Positions 10,186 through 17,311 of a stretch of DNA of 38,430 bases are shown one piece after another (positions within the stretch are counted from its first letter, which is position 1; every line of letters begins with the position of its first letter). Source of the stretch: an uncultured Bacteroidales bacterium (lineage in GTDB: Bacteria > Bacteroidota > Bacteroidia > Bacteroidales > Paludibacteraceae); assembly GCA_900316995.1 (NCBI GenBank), contig ONEZ01000019.1, forward strand, positions 1 through 38,430, read 5' to 3'. The notes beneath the pieces are model-generated. The model did not search any database, was not told where the DNA came from, and worked only from the letters and a program-made list of their open reading frames with translations. Both the position numbers and the translations under genes were made by a program.

Positions 10186-10228
10186 TTCCTTGCCCCTTCA
10201 CTCTGAGCAAAGGGAAGAGTCTCAAGAT

Positions 10229-11596
10229 TTACTTAGGCTGTAGTTCAGCAATCTTTGCAAGATTCTTATCAATCTCAGATTGTGGAACCTCATAGTTGGA
10301 AAGCTGACCATCCATATACTGACGGTAAGCCACCATATCAATAAGACCATGGCCTGAGAGGTTAAAGAGAATAGTCTTCTCTGTGCCCTCCTCCTTGCAT
10401 TTGAGAGCCTCACGAATAGCAGCAGCAATAGCGTGTGAAGACTCAGGAGCAGGAATAATACCCTCGCACCTTGCAAATAATGTGGCAGCGTCAAAAGTCT
10501 CAAGCTGAGGAATATCCTGAACCTCTATCATACCGTCTTTAAGCAGCTGGCTTACAATCTGACCTGCACCATGGTATCTCAAACCACCTGCGTGAATGCT
10601 CGCCGGCTCAAACTCATGACCCACTGTGTACATAGGGATAAGCGGAGTATAACCTTCTGTATCACCAAAGTCATACTGGAACTTACCTCTTGAGAGCTTA
10701 GGACAGGAAGCTGGCTCAGCAGCAATAAAACGTGTGTTTTTACCATCCACAAAGTTATGGCGCATAAATGGCATGGCTATACCGCCAAAGTTACTGCCAC
10801 CGCCAAAGCAAGCAATAACCACATCAGGGTAATCACCTGCCAAATCCATTTGTTTCTCAGCCTCCAGACCAATGATAGACTGGTGAATCATCACATGGTT
10901 CAGCACACTGCCAAGGGTGTATTTTGTGTCAGGATTCTTAATAGCCTCCTCCACAGCCTCAGATATGGCCATACCAAGGCTACCAGCTGTGCCAGGGAAC
11001 TGCTGCTGCATCTTACGTCCTATCTCAGTCTCATTGCTCGGCGATGCAAACACAGTGGCACCGTATGTGTTCATAATGGAGCGGCGGAAAGGCTTCTGCT
11101 CAAAACTAACCTTTACCATAAACACTCTAAGGTCAAGACCAAAGTGCTTACAAGCCACACTCATGGCACTACCCCACTGACCTGCGCCAGTCTCTGTGGT
11201 AATGTGTTTTGTACCCTCAATCTTATTAAAGTACGCCTGAGGAATGGCAGAGTTCAGTTTGTGTGAACCCACAGGGCTTACACTCTCATTCTTGAAATAA
11301 ATCTTAGCAGGAGTGTCAAGAGCCTTTTCAAGCCCCGATGCACGGACAAGCGGAGTAGGACGATATATTCTATAAAGATTGTAAACCTCTTCTGGTATCT
11401 CAATCCAGCGTTCCTGACTAACCTCTTGTTCACACAGACCCTTTGCAAAGATTGGGCTCAGGTCATCAATTGTAACTGGCTTTTTGGTTGCAGGATGTAG
11501 TACTGGAAGTGGCTTATTGGGCATATCAGCCATAATATTGTACCACATTTTCGGCATATCGTTTTCTGCCAACATAATCTTCTTTGTAAGTTTCAT
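10229..11596 (-). CDS. trpB: Tryptophan synthase beta chain, TrpB2 type
   Basis: This PLP enzyme condenses indole and serine to tryptophan. The length (455 aa) and N-terminus (MWYNIMADMPNKPLPVLHP) mark the TrpB2 subgroup rather than classic TrpB. Lys113 in GSHKLNSA is the Schiff-base lysine. TETGAGQWGSA is the catalytic Glu region, CFGGGSNFGG binds PLP phosphate, and PAPESSHA is the conserved late motif. No trpA or other trp genes are nearby. TrpB2 proteins are often thought to salvage indole or work apart from TrpA. Here the gene is preceded by a Trp-rich leader peptide, an antiterminator and a terminator (11690-11815), which points to control by tryptophan supply. ATG 11596 is chosen; a second Met is at residue 8. 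Confidence 0.95.
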   Translation of the reverse strand: MKLTKKIMLAENDMPKMWYNIMADMPNKPLPVLHPATKKPVTIDDLSPIFAKGLCEQEVSQERWIEIPEEVYNLYRIYRPTPLVRASGLEKALDTPAKIYFKNESVSPVGSHKLNSAIPQAYFNKIEGTKHITTETGAGQWGSAMSVACKHFGLDLRVFMVKVSFEQKPFRRSIMNTYGATVFASPSNETEIGRKMQQQFPGTAGSLGMAISEAVEEAIKNPDTKYTLGSVLNHVMIHQSIIGLEAEKQMDLAGDYPDVVIACFGGGSNFGGIAMPFMRHNFVDGKNTRFIAAEPASCPKLSRGKFQYDFGDTEGYTPLIPMYTVGHEFEPASIHAGGLRYHGAGQIVSQLLKDGMIEVQDIPQLETFDAATLFARCEGIIPAPESSHAIAAAIREALKCKEEGTEKTILFNLSGHGLIDMVAYRQYMDGQLSNYEVPQSEIDKNLAKIAELQPK

Positions 11597-11689
11597 AGAT
11601 AATTTAATTTTAGAATAATTACAGAGTTAAATAATCACAATTTAAGCACATCAAACACACAGACAGAAGAGAGTTTTTCACATAAAAAA

Positions 11690-11728
11690 GAGAGTTACAG
11701 GTGGGTTCCCGTAACTCTCATTTTATGT
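11690..11728 (-). terminator. Intrinsic terminator of the trp leader
   Basis: Read on the minus strand, GAGAGTTAC (11719-11711) pairs perfectly with GTAACTCTC (11698-11690) around a 12-nt loop, and a run of six T follows (11689-11684). Flanking ACATAAAA and TTTTATGT extend the stem past a small internal loop. It lies 93 nt before trpB. The whole loop is complementary to an upstream segment, so this is more than a plain operon end. Confidence 0.88.
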
Positions 11729-11762
11729 CAATTCAAATAACTGCAAAAGGGAGCACCCACCT
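11699..11762 (-). promoter_or_regulatory. Candidate antiterminator pairing of the trp leader
   Basis: The minus-strand segment 11762-11749 (AGGTGGGT-GC-TCCC) is complementary to GGGAACCCACCT at 11710-11699. This gives 8 plus 4 bp interrupted only by the 2-nt GC bulge. The partner is exactly the 12-nt loop of the terminator hairpin, so a full helix should be sterically incompatible with the 9-bp terminator stem. The segment starts at the last base of the leader peptide stop codon. A terminating ribosome would therefore cover it and one stalled at the Trp-Trp codons would not. Confidence 0.75.
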
Positions 11763-11815
11763 TACCAAGTAAAGCGACGCCACCAATAATAGCTATTTGA
11801 ACAAACTCTAAACAT
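11762..11815 (-). CDS. Trp leader peptide (17 aa)
   Basis: ATG (11815-11813) opens a 17-codon frame encoding MFRVCSNSYYWWRRFTW, ending at TAA (11764-11762). It contains tandem Trp codons (11785-11780), a third Trp as last sense codon, two Tyr and two Phe, a composition expected only by design of an attenuator peptide. It lies 12 nt after the rpmF stop and 219 nt before trpB. No strong ribosome-binding site is visible (AGAAAGAG precedes the ATG), as usual in this phylum. I see no consensus promoter directly upstream, so transcripts may come from the yceD promoter through rpmF. A longer overlapping frame on this strand is unrelated. Confidence 0.8.
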   Translation of the reverse strand: MFRVCSNSYYWWRRFTW

Positions 11816-11827
11816 GCTCTTTCTAAT

Positions 11828-12016
11828 TTATGCCTCTTCTGTCTCTTTTGAAACCGCCAACTTACCACGATAGTAGCCGCATGCGCCGCATACTGTGTGA
11901 TAGATATATGGAGCACCGCAATTTGGGCAAATTGCTACAGTTGGAGCCACTGCCACGTCATGAGTTCTACGCTTGGCAGTTCTGGTTTTTGATTGTCTTC
12001 GTTTAGGATGTGCCAT
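11828..12016 (-). CDS. rpmF: 50S ribosomal protein L32
   Basis: L32 is a small component of the large ribosomal subunit. The sequence opens MAHPKRRQSKTRTAKRRTHD, the standard N-terminus, and carries an intact zinc ribbon with Cys30, Cys33, Cys43 and Cys46. The length of 62 aa is normal. It follows yceD by 19 nt, the usual pairing. In many bacteria fatty-acid genes come next; here the trp leader and trpB2 follow instead. Confidence 0.96.
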   Translation of the reverse strand: MAHPKRRQSKTRTAKRRTHDVAVAPTVAICPNCGAPYIYHTVCGACGYYRGKLAVSKETEEA

Positions 12017-12035
12017 AATATTTTATTTTTAATTA

Positions 12036-12554
12036 TTATTTCTTATCAAGTAGAGCTTTCAGCCCTTCCCATCTGGGATCTACAGCATCTTCTGTTTCTG
12101 TAAGTTGCTCTCTTGCCGTGTAACTCTCAAGTACATTTCCCATCTGCTCGTCACACTCACCGTCTTCATGCACTCTCTGAATTGGCAGCGCAAGCTCAGC
12201 CATTTCATATATATTCCACTCTATATCAACACCTGTGTCAGAAGGGCTCAAAAGAACCAAATCCTCATCATCGTAATCAAGGCCGTCATCATCTTTGGCT
12301 CTCAACTGCATCTCCGCCTCAACTGGCATGTCCAACATTCCAAGACACCTGTCACAAACCACTCTGACTGTTCCATCCAAGCGTATGTCAATGCTGTAGC
12401 CATCTCCCAGCCTTCTAACCTCTACATCTACATTCAAATCACCACCCTCAATATCAGGTTTCTCATCATCAAAGAACTCATCACTCACAGTAAACAGCTC
12501 ATTATGAGGAAATTTCTTAAGTGATCTCAATTCAACAAAGTACTTTTTGCTCAT
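12036..12554 (-). CDS. yceD: YceD/DUF177 family protein
   Basis: This is a small acidic protein of the DUF177 family, which is linked to 23S rRNA accumulation or large-subunit biogenesis in several bacteria and plastids. Diagnostic features are the central VVCDRCLGMLDMPVEAEMQL motif, the acidic DDDGLDYDDEDLVLLSP stretch and the NIYEMAELALPIQRVH segment. The length of 172 aa is typical. It is the first gene of a transcript that includes rpmF and possibly trpB, and has a consensus promoter 19 nt upstream. Some family members keep a second CxxC; here only CDRC is clear. Confidence 0.9.
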   Translation of the reverse strand: MSKKYFVELRSLKKFPHNELFTVSDEFFDDEKPDIEGGDLNVDVEVRRLGDGYSIDIRLDGTVRVVCDRCLGMLDMPVEAEMQLRAKDDDGLDYDDEDLVLLSPSDTGVDIEWNIYEMAELALPIQRVHEDGECDEQMGNVLESYTAREQLTETEDAVDPRWEGLKALLDKK

Positions 12555-12572
12555 ACCCTACTAAATTGCCCA

Positions 12573-12603
12573 CAAAAGTACAACATATTTCAAACATACG
12601 CAA
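12573..12603 (-). promoter_or_regulatory. Bacteroidota-type promoter for yceD-rpmF
   Basis: On the minus strand TTG (12603-12601), 20 nt, then TACTTTTG (12580-12573) fits the consensus. Initiation near 12566 leaves a leader of only about 12 nt before yceD. It is the nearest clear promoter upstream of the trp leader. Confidence 0.75.
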
Positions 12604-12629
12604 AAAAACTTTGCACTTTTTTTTAATTC

Positions 12630-13769
12630 TCAACTCACAATTCTCTTCAGTTCAATCCTGAATGTAGTCCCCACCCCCACATGAGATGACAGTACGTAAA
12701 TTCTGCCTTTATGGTACTCCTCCACTATACGCTTTACAAGCGAGAGTCCAAGCCCCCACCCACGCTTCTTAGTGGTATAGCCAGGAGAAAACACCATATT
12801 CTTGTTCTTAATTCCTATTCCCTTGCCATCATCCTTAACATCGATGAGAACATGGGTGTCTGTACCGCTCATAGTAATGTCAATATGCCCCTTACCCTCC
12901 ATTGCATCCACTGAGTTCTTACACAGATTCTCTATAACCCATTCAAACAGCGGAACATTAAGCATAGCCATATACTCCCCGTCGCTCTTAAATGACATCT
13001 CCACCTTGGTGGAGAAACGAGTACGAATATACTCCACCTGGCGCTCAATAACATCATTAACGCAGGACTTCTTAAGTTCCGTAGTGGAGCCTATCTGTGA
13101 GAAGCGCTCCGCTACCGTGCGCAGACGAATCACATCCTTGTCCATCTCCAAGAACATATCATCATCAGGGTATTTTGACTTCATTATCTCTATCCAAGCC
13201 ATAAGAGAGGAGATAGGCGTGCCTAACTGATGAGCCGTCTCCTTTGAAAGACCCACCCAAACCTTATTCTGCTCGGAGCTTTTCATTAACTTTATAGCCA
13301 ATATAATCAGCACCACAAACAGACCTATGACAAAAAACTGCACTATAGGGAACAAGAACAGTTTTTTATAGAGTATGGAGTTACCATAGCATATAAGCTG
13401 CACATCATCGCCCACATCCACCTTTATAGGCTCATGCTGCTGTGAGTATTTGACGGCAAGTACTTTAAGCTCCTCTTGTGTAGGATTTTTGATATCAATA
13501 TTCTTGTATGACAGAACATTAAACAAACTGTCTGTGAGAATAACAGGTATAGTGGTGTTGTTAGTTATGACACCCTGCTCCAACGTAACGTCACACTGCA
13601 TATCAGCCCTTATAAGCTGTTCTGTAGCAGCAGCCCAAAGTTTCATCTTGCCATGCTCTTCCATGGCAAGGCTCACTACCACATCTCTGGTAAACAGAAA
13701 GGAGGCGACAATGATTATAAGACCAATAATAGCCAAAAGTGGTCTGAATAGTACTTTGAATTTCTCCAT
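12630..13769 (-). CDS. Membrane sensor histidine kinase (orphan)
   Basis: Transmembrane segments at about residues 10-28 and 138-160 flank an extracytoplasmic sensor of about 105 residues. The dimerisation/phosphoacceptor motif LSKETAHQLGTPISS puts the phosphorylated His at 180. The N-box WVIENLCKNSVDAM, G1 DDGKGI and G2 KKRGWGLGLSLVKRIVEEYHKG of the ATPase domain are intact. No response regulator is adjacent, so the partner must be encoded elsewhere. HQLGTPISSLMAW is typical of a Bacteroidota kinase group often found next to rsgA. It starts 11 nt after rsgA and probably shares its transcript. The ligand is unknown. Confidence 0.92.
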   Translation of the reverse strand: MEKFKVLFRPLLAIIGLIIIVASFLFTRDVVVSLAMEEHGKMKLWAAATEQLIRADMQCDVTLEQGVITNNTTIPVILTDSLFNVLSYKNIDIKNPTQEELKVLAVKYSQQHEPIKVDVGDDVQLICYGNSILYKKLFLFPIVQFFVIGLFVVLIILAIKLMKSSEQNKVWVGLSKETAHQLGTPISSLMAWIEIMKSKYPDDDMFLEMDKDVIRLRTVAERFSQIGSTTELKKSCVNDVIERQVEYIRTRFSTKVEMSFKSDGEYMAMLNVPLFEWVIENLCKNSVDAMEGKGHIDITMSGTDTHVLIDVKDDGKGIGIKNKNMVFSPGYTTKKRGWGLGLSLVKRIVEEYHKGRIYVLSSHVGVGTTFRIELKRIVS

Positions 13770-13780
13770 AGTATAGTCTG

Positions 13781-14689
13781 TTATCTGTATTTTGCCTGCG
13801 ATGAGTCATCCATGATGCTAAGGTAGCTGTTATACCTTGACAGGCTGATAGAATGATTCTCTACAGCCTTAATAACGGAACATCCTGGTTCTTTAGTGTG
13901 TGTACAGTCTGCAAATCTACAGTTTTTGCCCTCTGCAAATATTTCTGGAAAGAAATGGCTCACCTCAGATGGTGCTATATCAATGGTGCCGAAGCCTTTT
14001 ATTCCAGGAGTGTCTATTATGTATCCGCCACTGTAAGGGAACATCTCTGAGTACGTGGTGGTGTGCATTCCTGTGAGGTGAACGTCTGATATGGCTCCCA
14101 CCTTGGTTTTAAAACTGCTGTCAAGTGCGTTTATCAGAGAAGACTTGCCCACACCTGAATTACCCGATATAAGAGTTATCTTACCTGCAAGCAGCCCCCT
14201 AAGTTCTTCCACACCCTCCTCATTGGGCACGCTGCTTTTCACACACTTGTACCCTAAACTGCCTTGGTAAAGGTTAATATAGGCATCAAGAAGCTCCGTA
14301 TCGTCAGGTGTATATAAATCAGTTTTGTTAAAAGCCAAGATAACAGGCACTCTGTATGCAAAAGCCGTAACCAGAAAACGGTCTATAAACTCCGTAGGGG
14401 TTTCTGGCATACGCAGAGTAACCACTAACAGCGCCTGGTCTATGTTAGCTGCAAGTACCTGACTCTGCTTTGACAGGTTTGAAGAACGTCGTACTATATA
14501 GTTTTTACGGTCATAGACATCAACAATAGACTCACCTTCAACCTCCACTATATCTCCAACTGCTACGGGCGATGTGCTCCTACTGCCACTAAGACGCAGC
14601 CTGCCACGCACACGCACATCCAGTGTCTCACCGTGGTCATTTACCACTGTGAACATACTACCTGTTGATTTTATTACTCTGTATTGCAT
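13781..14689 (-). CDS. rsgA: Ribosome small subunit-dependent GTPase A
   Basis: RsgA (YjeQ) is a circularly permuted GTPase that assists late 30S maturation. An OB-fold occupies about residues 1-65. In permuted order, NKTD (121-124, G4) comes before the P-loop GNSGVGKS (176-183, G1) and DTPG (226-229, G3). The C-terminal zinc finger is complete: Cys257, Cys262, His264 and Cys270. The switch segment GMHTTTYSEM is typical. The length of 302 aa is normal. It lies 90 nt after the outer-membrane barrel gene, across a cluster of short tandem repeats, and 11 nt before the kinase. With frr and pyrH upstream, the transcript has a translation theme. Confidence 0.97.
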   Translation of the reverse strand: MQYRVIKSTGSMFTVVNDHGETLDVRVRGRLRLSGSRSTSPVAVGDIVEVEGESIVDVYDRKNYIVRRSSNLSKQSQVLAANIDQALLVVTLRMPETPTEFIDRFLVTAFAYRVPVILAFNKTDLYTPDDTELLDAYINLYQGSLGYKCVKSSVPNEEGVEELRGLLAGKITLISGNSGVGKSSLINALDSSFKTKVGAISDVHLTGMHTTTYSEMFPYSGGYIIDTPGIKGFGTIDIAPSEVSHFFPEIFAEGKNCRFADCTHTKEPGCSVIKAVENHSISLSRYNSYLSIMDDSSQAKYR

Positions 14690-14694
14690 ATACT

Positions 14695-14783
14695 GGTTAA
14701 TCGGTGAATCGGTTAATCGGTGAACTGAGTTTAATTGAGAATTGAGAATTAAAAACTGTCAACTATCAATTGTCAATTGTCAA
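14695..14783. repeat. Three adjacent short tandem repeats
   Basis: The spacer between the barrel gene and rsgA has three unrelated tandem repeats in a row: a 16-nt unit GGTTAATCGGTGAAYY twice (14695-14726), AATTGAG twice plus AATT (14733-14750), and TCAATTG twice plus TCAA (14766-14783). The last four bases overlap the stop-codon end of the barrel gene. Similar AATTGA-type and TTAATCGG-type spacers recur in Bacteroidota genomes from my general knowledge; their role is unknown. Confidence 0.8.
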
Positions 14784-15910
14784 AAAGCCTCCGTTGCTGT
14801 AATATTAAATTTAACTTCTCCGTAATTATTAAACGCCACGTCAAACCTCAGATTAACACGGGCGTCATTAAGGCGACACCTCAGCCCCAGACCGTAGCCC
14901 ACTTTCAGTTTGTTGAACGTAGGATTGTAGATGTCCATAACATCACCAAAGCTACAGAAAACAGCGGCTTTAAGCCTCCACCAGATAGGTATTCTATACT
15001 CCGCCTGCACTTCCCACATAAACTTATCTGTGAATTTGCGTTCACGGAACCCCCTTATATTGTCTGAGCCGCCAAGAGTGGGGAGCATACGGAACGGGAC
15101 ATCGTGCCCGAACCTGGCATCGGCGTATATCTGCCAAGCAAAAACCTGCCCCACCCATGTGGGCACATACTGGCGCACGTCAAGCGTTACAGAAGTAACA
15201 TCATACGACGCCCCAAGCGCCTTGCTGTAGCAAGTGGCGGACAGCTTTACAAAGTTACTGAATTTCTGCGGATAAAATGAATTATCACGGGTATCGTATG
15301 CAAAATGAGCGCCCAAACCCCACATAAAATATGGTTTCCAACCCACATCACCGTAACGGGCATAGATAGTGTTCAACGTCCCAGCATACTCATCCTTAAC
15401 CAGTATCTTCTCTCCCTGAAACGCAAGGTTAACGCCCACACTGAGCGACGGTAGAATATAGTACGAGGGGGTGAACTTCAACTCAAATGACTCTGACGTG
15501 TATGGCATATCTATATCTGTGGGCACATTGCCTATGCCGTAAAAGCGGTCAGGATAGTATTTGATATTAAAATTGCCGTTGAGGTAAAACTTTTTGTTAC
15601 GGGTGTATATGCGAGGATTCACATTTATTTTAGCCTGATTGTACAGCGTGTATATAATACTTCCTGATATACTGCTGATTTTGCTTAATGAGCTACTGTT
15701 AAAATAGTAGCCTCCAGTGGCGCCAAAACCTACACTCGTCTCCTCCTGATAAAAAGCAATAGGCACAGCAAACCAGCTCCTCCTTACAAAAGAACTGGGT
15801 TGCCATGCCACTGAGTCTGTTTCAGCATCTGCGGTGTGCGCTTTCTTCTTGGCCTGTAACGGCACAATGCAGAAAAACAGCAGCGTTATTGTAAGCAGAC
15901 GCTTAATCAT
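14780..15910 (-). CDS. Outer-membrane Omp85/BamA-like surface antigen barrel
   Basis: A signal peptide (about residues 1-20, ending VPLQA) is followed directly by beta-barrel sequence of alternating aromatic strands, ending in an aromatic C-terminus (ITATEAF) as needed for BAM-dependent insertion. GGSDNIRGFRERKFTDKF (about residues 283-300) is the Omp85 signature containing the (V/I)RG(F/Y) motif of the lid loop. At 376 aa there is no room for POTRA domains, so it is a POTRA-less 'BamA/TamA family' barrel whose cargo is unknown. It starts 8 nt after frr. A phospholipase-like or metallophosphatase-fused paralogue is unlikely because no such domain is present. Confidence 0.88.
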   Translation of the reverse strand: MIKRLLTITLLFFCIVPLQAKKKAHTADAETDSVAWQPSSFVRRSWFAVPIAFYQEETSVGFGATGGYYFNSSSLSKISSISGSIIYTLYNQAKINVNPRIYTRNKKFYLNGNFNIKYYPDRFYGIGNVPTDIDMPYTSESFELKFTPSYYILPSLSVGVNLAFQGEKILVKDEYAGTLNTIYARYGDVGWKPYFMWGLGAHFAYDTRDNSFYPQKFSNFVKLSATCYSKALGASYDVTSVTLDVRQYVPTWVGQVFAWQIYADARFGHDVPFRMLPTLGGSDNIRGFRERKFTDKFMWEVQAEYRIPIWWRLKAAVFCSFGDVMDIYNPTFNKLKVGYGLGLRCRLNDARVNLRFDVAFNNYGEVKFNITATEAF

Positions 15911-15918
15911 ACAGAGCC

Positions 15919-16479
15919 TTATACAGTCATAATCTCTTTATCCTTGGCGGCTACCGCTTCATCAACCATCTTGATGTACTTGTCATGCACCTTCTGAATT
16001 TCTGCCTCGGCGTCTTTCTCCACATCCTCTGGCATACCGTCCTTTATGGCCTTTTTAAGTGCGTCAATGGCGTCACGACGAGCGTTACGAATACCAATCT
16101 TGGCATCCTCGCCCTCTTGTTTAGCCTGCTTTGAGAGCTGCTTACGGCGCTCCCCTGTTAGAGGAGGAATACCCAAACGGATGATTTCACCGTTATTCTC
16201 AGGTGTAATACCCACCTCCGATGCCAGGATAGCCTTTTCAATCTCCCTTAGCATGGATTTCTCCCATGGTTGAATCACAATAGACTTGGCGTCAGGAGTG
16301 GTAATGTTCGCCACACTTGCAAGCGGCGTCATAGAGCCGTAATACTCCACCTTAACTCCGTCAAGGATTCTTGGGTTTGCCTTGCCTGCTCTAATTCTGG
16401 CAAGAGCCTCATCAAGGAACACCATGGCATTATCCATCTTTGCCTTGGCATCCTTTAGGTTTTTCTCTTTGTCTAACAT
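15919..16479 (-). CDS. frr: Ribosome recycling factor
   Basis: RRF splits post-termination ribosomes together with EF-G. The 186-aa sequence carries typical segments [44 protein letters not shown] and [21 protein letters not shown], covering the hinge and the three-helix bundle. It begins 3 nt after pyrH, the order seen in many bacteria. Its partner EF-G is encoded in the supercluster in this same window. Confidence 0.98.
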   Translation of the reverse strand: MLDKEKNLKDAKAKMDNAMVFLDEALARIRAGKANPRILDGVKVEYYGSMTPLASVANITTPDAKSIVIQPWEKSMLREIEKAILASEVGITPENNGEIIRLGIPPLTGERRKQLSKQAKQEGEDAKIGIRNARRDAIDALKKAIKDGMPEDVEKDAEAEIQKVHDKYIKMVDEAVAAKDKEIMTV

Positions 16480-16482
16480 ATA

Positions 16483-17193
16483 CTATTTCTTTACTAATGT
16501 TCCTATCTTCTCACCTCTCAGCACCTTACCCAAATTACCGTAAACATCCATATTAAACACGTAGATGTTCATGCAGTTCTCTTTGCACATGGTAGTGGCA
16601 GTAAGGTCCATAACCTTAAGATTACGGTTATATATCTCATCGTATGTTATTTCATTAAACTTAACAGCATTAGGGTCTTTCTCTGGGTCCGCCGTATAGA
16701 TACCATCCACACGCGTACCCTTAAGCATAACGTCACACTTAAGTTCAATAGCCCTTAATGACGAACCAGTATCAGTGGTGAAGAACGGGTTACCCGTACC
16801 GGCAGAGCAGATAACCACGTATCCTGCATTAAGGTACTCGATAGCCTTGTCACTACTATAGAACTCGCCTACAGGCTCCATTCTTATAGCTGTAAGAACC
16901 TTAGCCTTTACACCCATCGATGCAAGAGCTGAGCTCAAAGCCAGACTGTTGATAACAGTGGCGAGCATACCCATTTGATCACCCTTTACACGGTCAAAAC
17001 CCTTTGACGCGCCACTCAGACCACGGAATATGTTACCGCCGCCTATCACAATGGCCACTTGCACACCAATAGACACCGCATCCTTTATCTGCTCAGCATA
17101 ATCATTCAGGCGCTGCTGGTCAATCCCATAGCCCTGTTCCCCCATGAGTGACTCTCCACTCAGTTTCAGTAAAACTCTCTTAAATTCAGCCAT
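16483..17193 (-). CDS. pyrH: Uridylate kinase (UMP kinase)
   Basis: PyrH phosphorylates UMP to UDP and belongs to the amino-acid-kinase fold. Family features are KRVLLKLSGESLMGEQGYGID at the N-terminus, the VAIVIGGGNIFRG nucleotide loop, the DQMGMLATVINSLAL UMP-binding helix and GTGNPFFTTDT. I chose ATG at 17193 (MAEFKRV); an upstream in-frame TTG at 17199 would add two residues and has less support. The frr start is 3 nt downstream. A consensus promoter lies 24 nt upstream and overlaps the end of the supercluster terminator. Confidence 0.97.
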   Translation of the reverse strand: MAEFKRVLLKLSGESLMGEQGYGIDQQRLNDYAEQIKDAVSIGVQVAIVIGGGNIFRGLSGASKGFDRVKGDQMGMLATVINSLALSSALASMGVKAKVLTAIRMEPVGEFYSSDKAIEYLNAGYVVICSAGTGNPFFTTDTGSSLRAIELKCDVMLKGTRVDGIYTADPEKDPNAVKFNEITYDEIYNRNLKVMDLTATTMCKENCMNIYVFNMDVYGNLGKVLRGEKIGTLVKK

Positions 17194-17216
17194 AACCAAA
17201 TACTATATAGAATAGA

Positions 17217-17247
17217 CAAAGGTAATTATTTTTTCACACACCCGCAA
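17217..17247 (-). promoter_or_regulatory. Bacteroidota-type promoter for pyrH-frr
   Basis: On the minus strand TTG (17247-17245), 20 nt, then TACCTTTG (17224-17217) fits the consensus. The TTG is the end of the U-run of the supercluster terminator. Initiation near 17210 gives a leader of about 17 nt. Confidence 0.8.
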
Positions 17248-17248
17248 A

Positions 17249-17294
17249 AAAAAGAGAGGGACTGTAGGTTTTCACCATAAGTCCCTCTCTTTTT
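17249..17294 (-). terminator. Strong intrinsic terminator after rplQ, palindromic in both directions
   Basis: AGAGAGGGACT and AGTCCCTCTCT (right arm 17280-17294, left arm 17249-17263) pair perfectly around a 16-nt loop, with A-runs and T-runs on opposite sides. In the minus direction the stem is followed by eight T. It ends the rpsL-rplQ supercluster 18 nt after the rplQ stop. The sequence would also work on the plus strand. Confidence 0.93.
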
Positions 17295-17311
17295 TATTCA
17301 GCGGAATAAAA

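Noticed and set aside
10186-10228. Possible terminator between the convergent ostA-like and trpB genes
   Set aside because: CCCTT and AAGGG could form a 5-bp stem, but there is no T-run on either strand, so I do not list it.
11690-11728. Reading the hairpin only as the terminator of yceD-rpmF
   Set aside because: It does have a terminator form, but the full complementarity of its loop to the segment at the leader stop codon makes a simple operon end an incomplete explanation.
11729-11827. Bacteroidales-1 / 6S-like RNA after a ribosomal protein gene
   Set aside because: That motif is associated with L20, has its own promoter and is longer. Here the sequence is explained by a leader peptide and attenuator.
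11728-11916. A 62-codon minus-strand frame across the end of rpmF and the trp leader
   Set aside because: It overlaps rpmF in another frame, resembles no family, and competes with the much more meaningful Trp-rich leader frame.
17194-17199. TTG start for pyrH two codons upstream
   Set aside because: ATG at 17193 gives the typical MAEFKRVLLKLSGES start, and no evidence favours the TTG.
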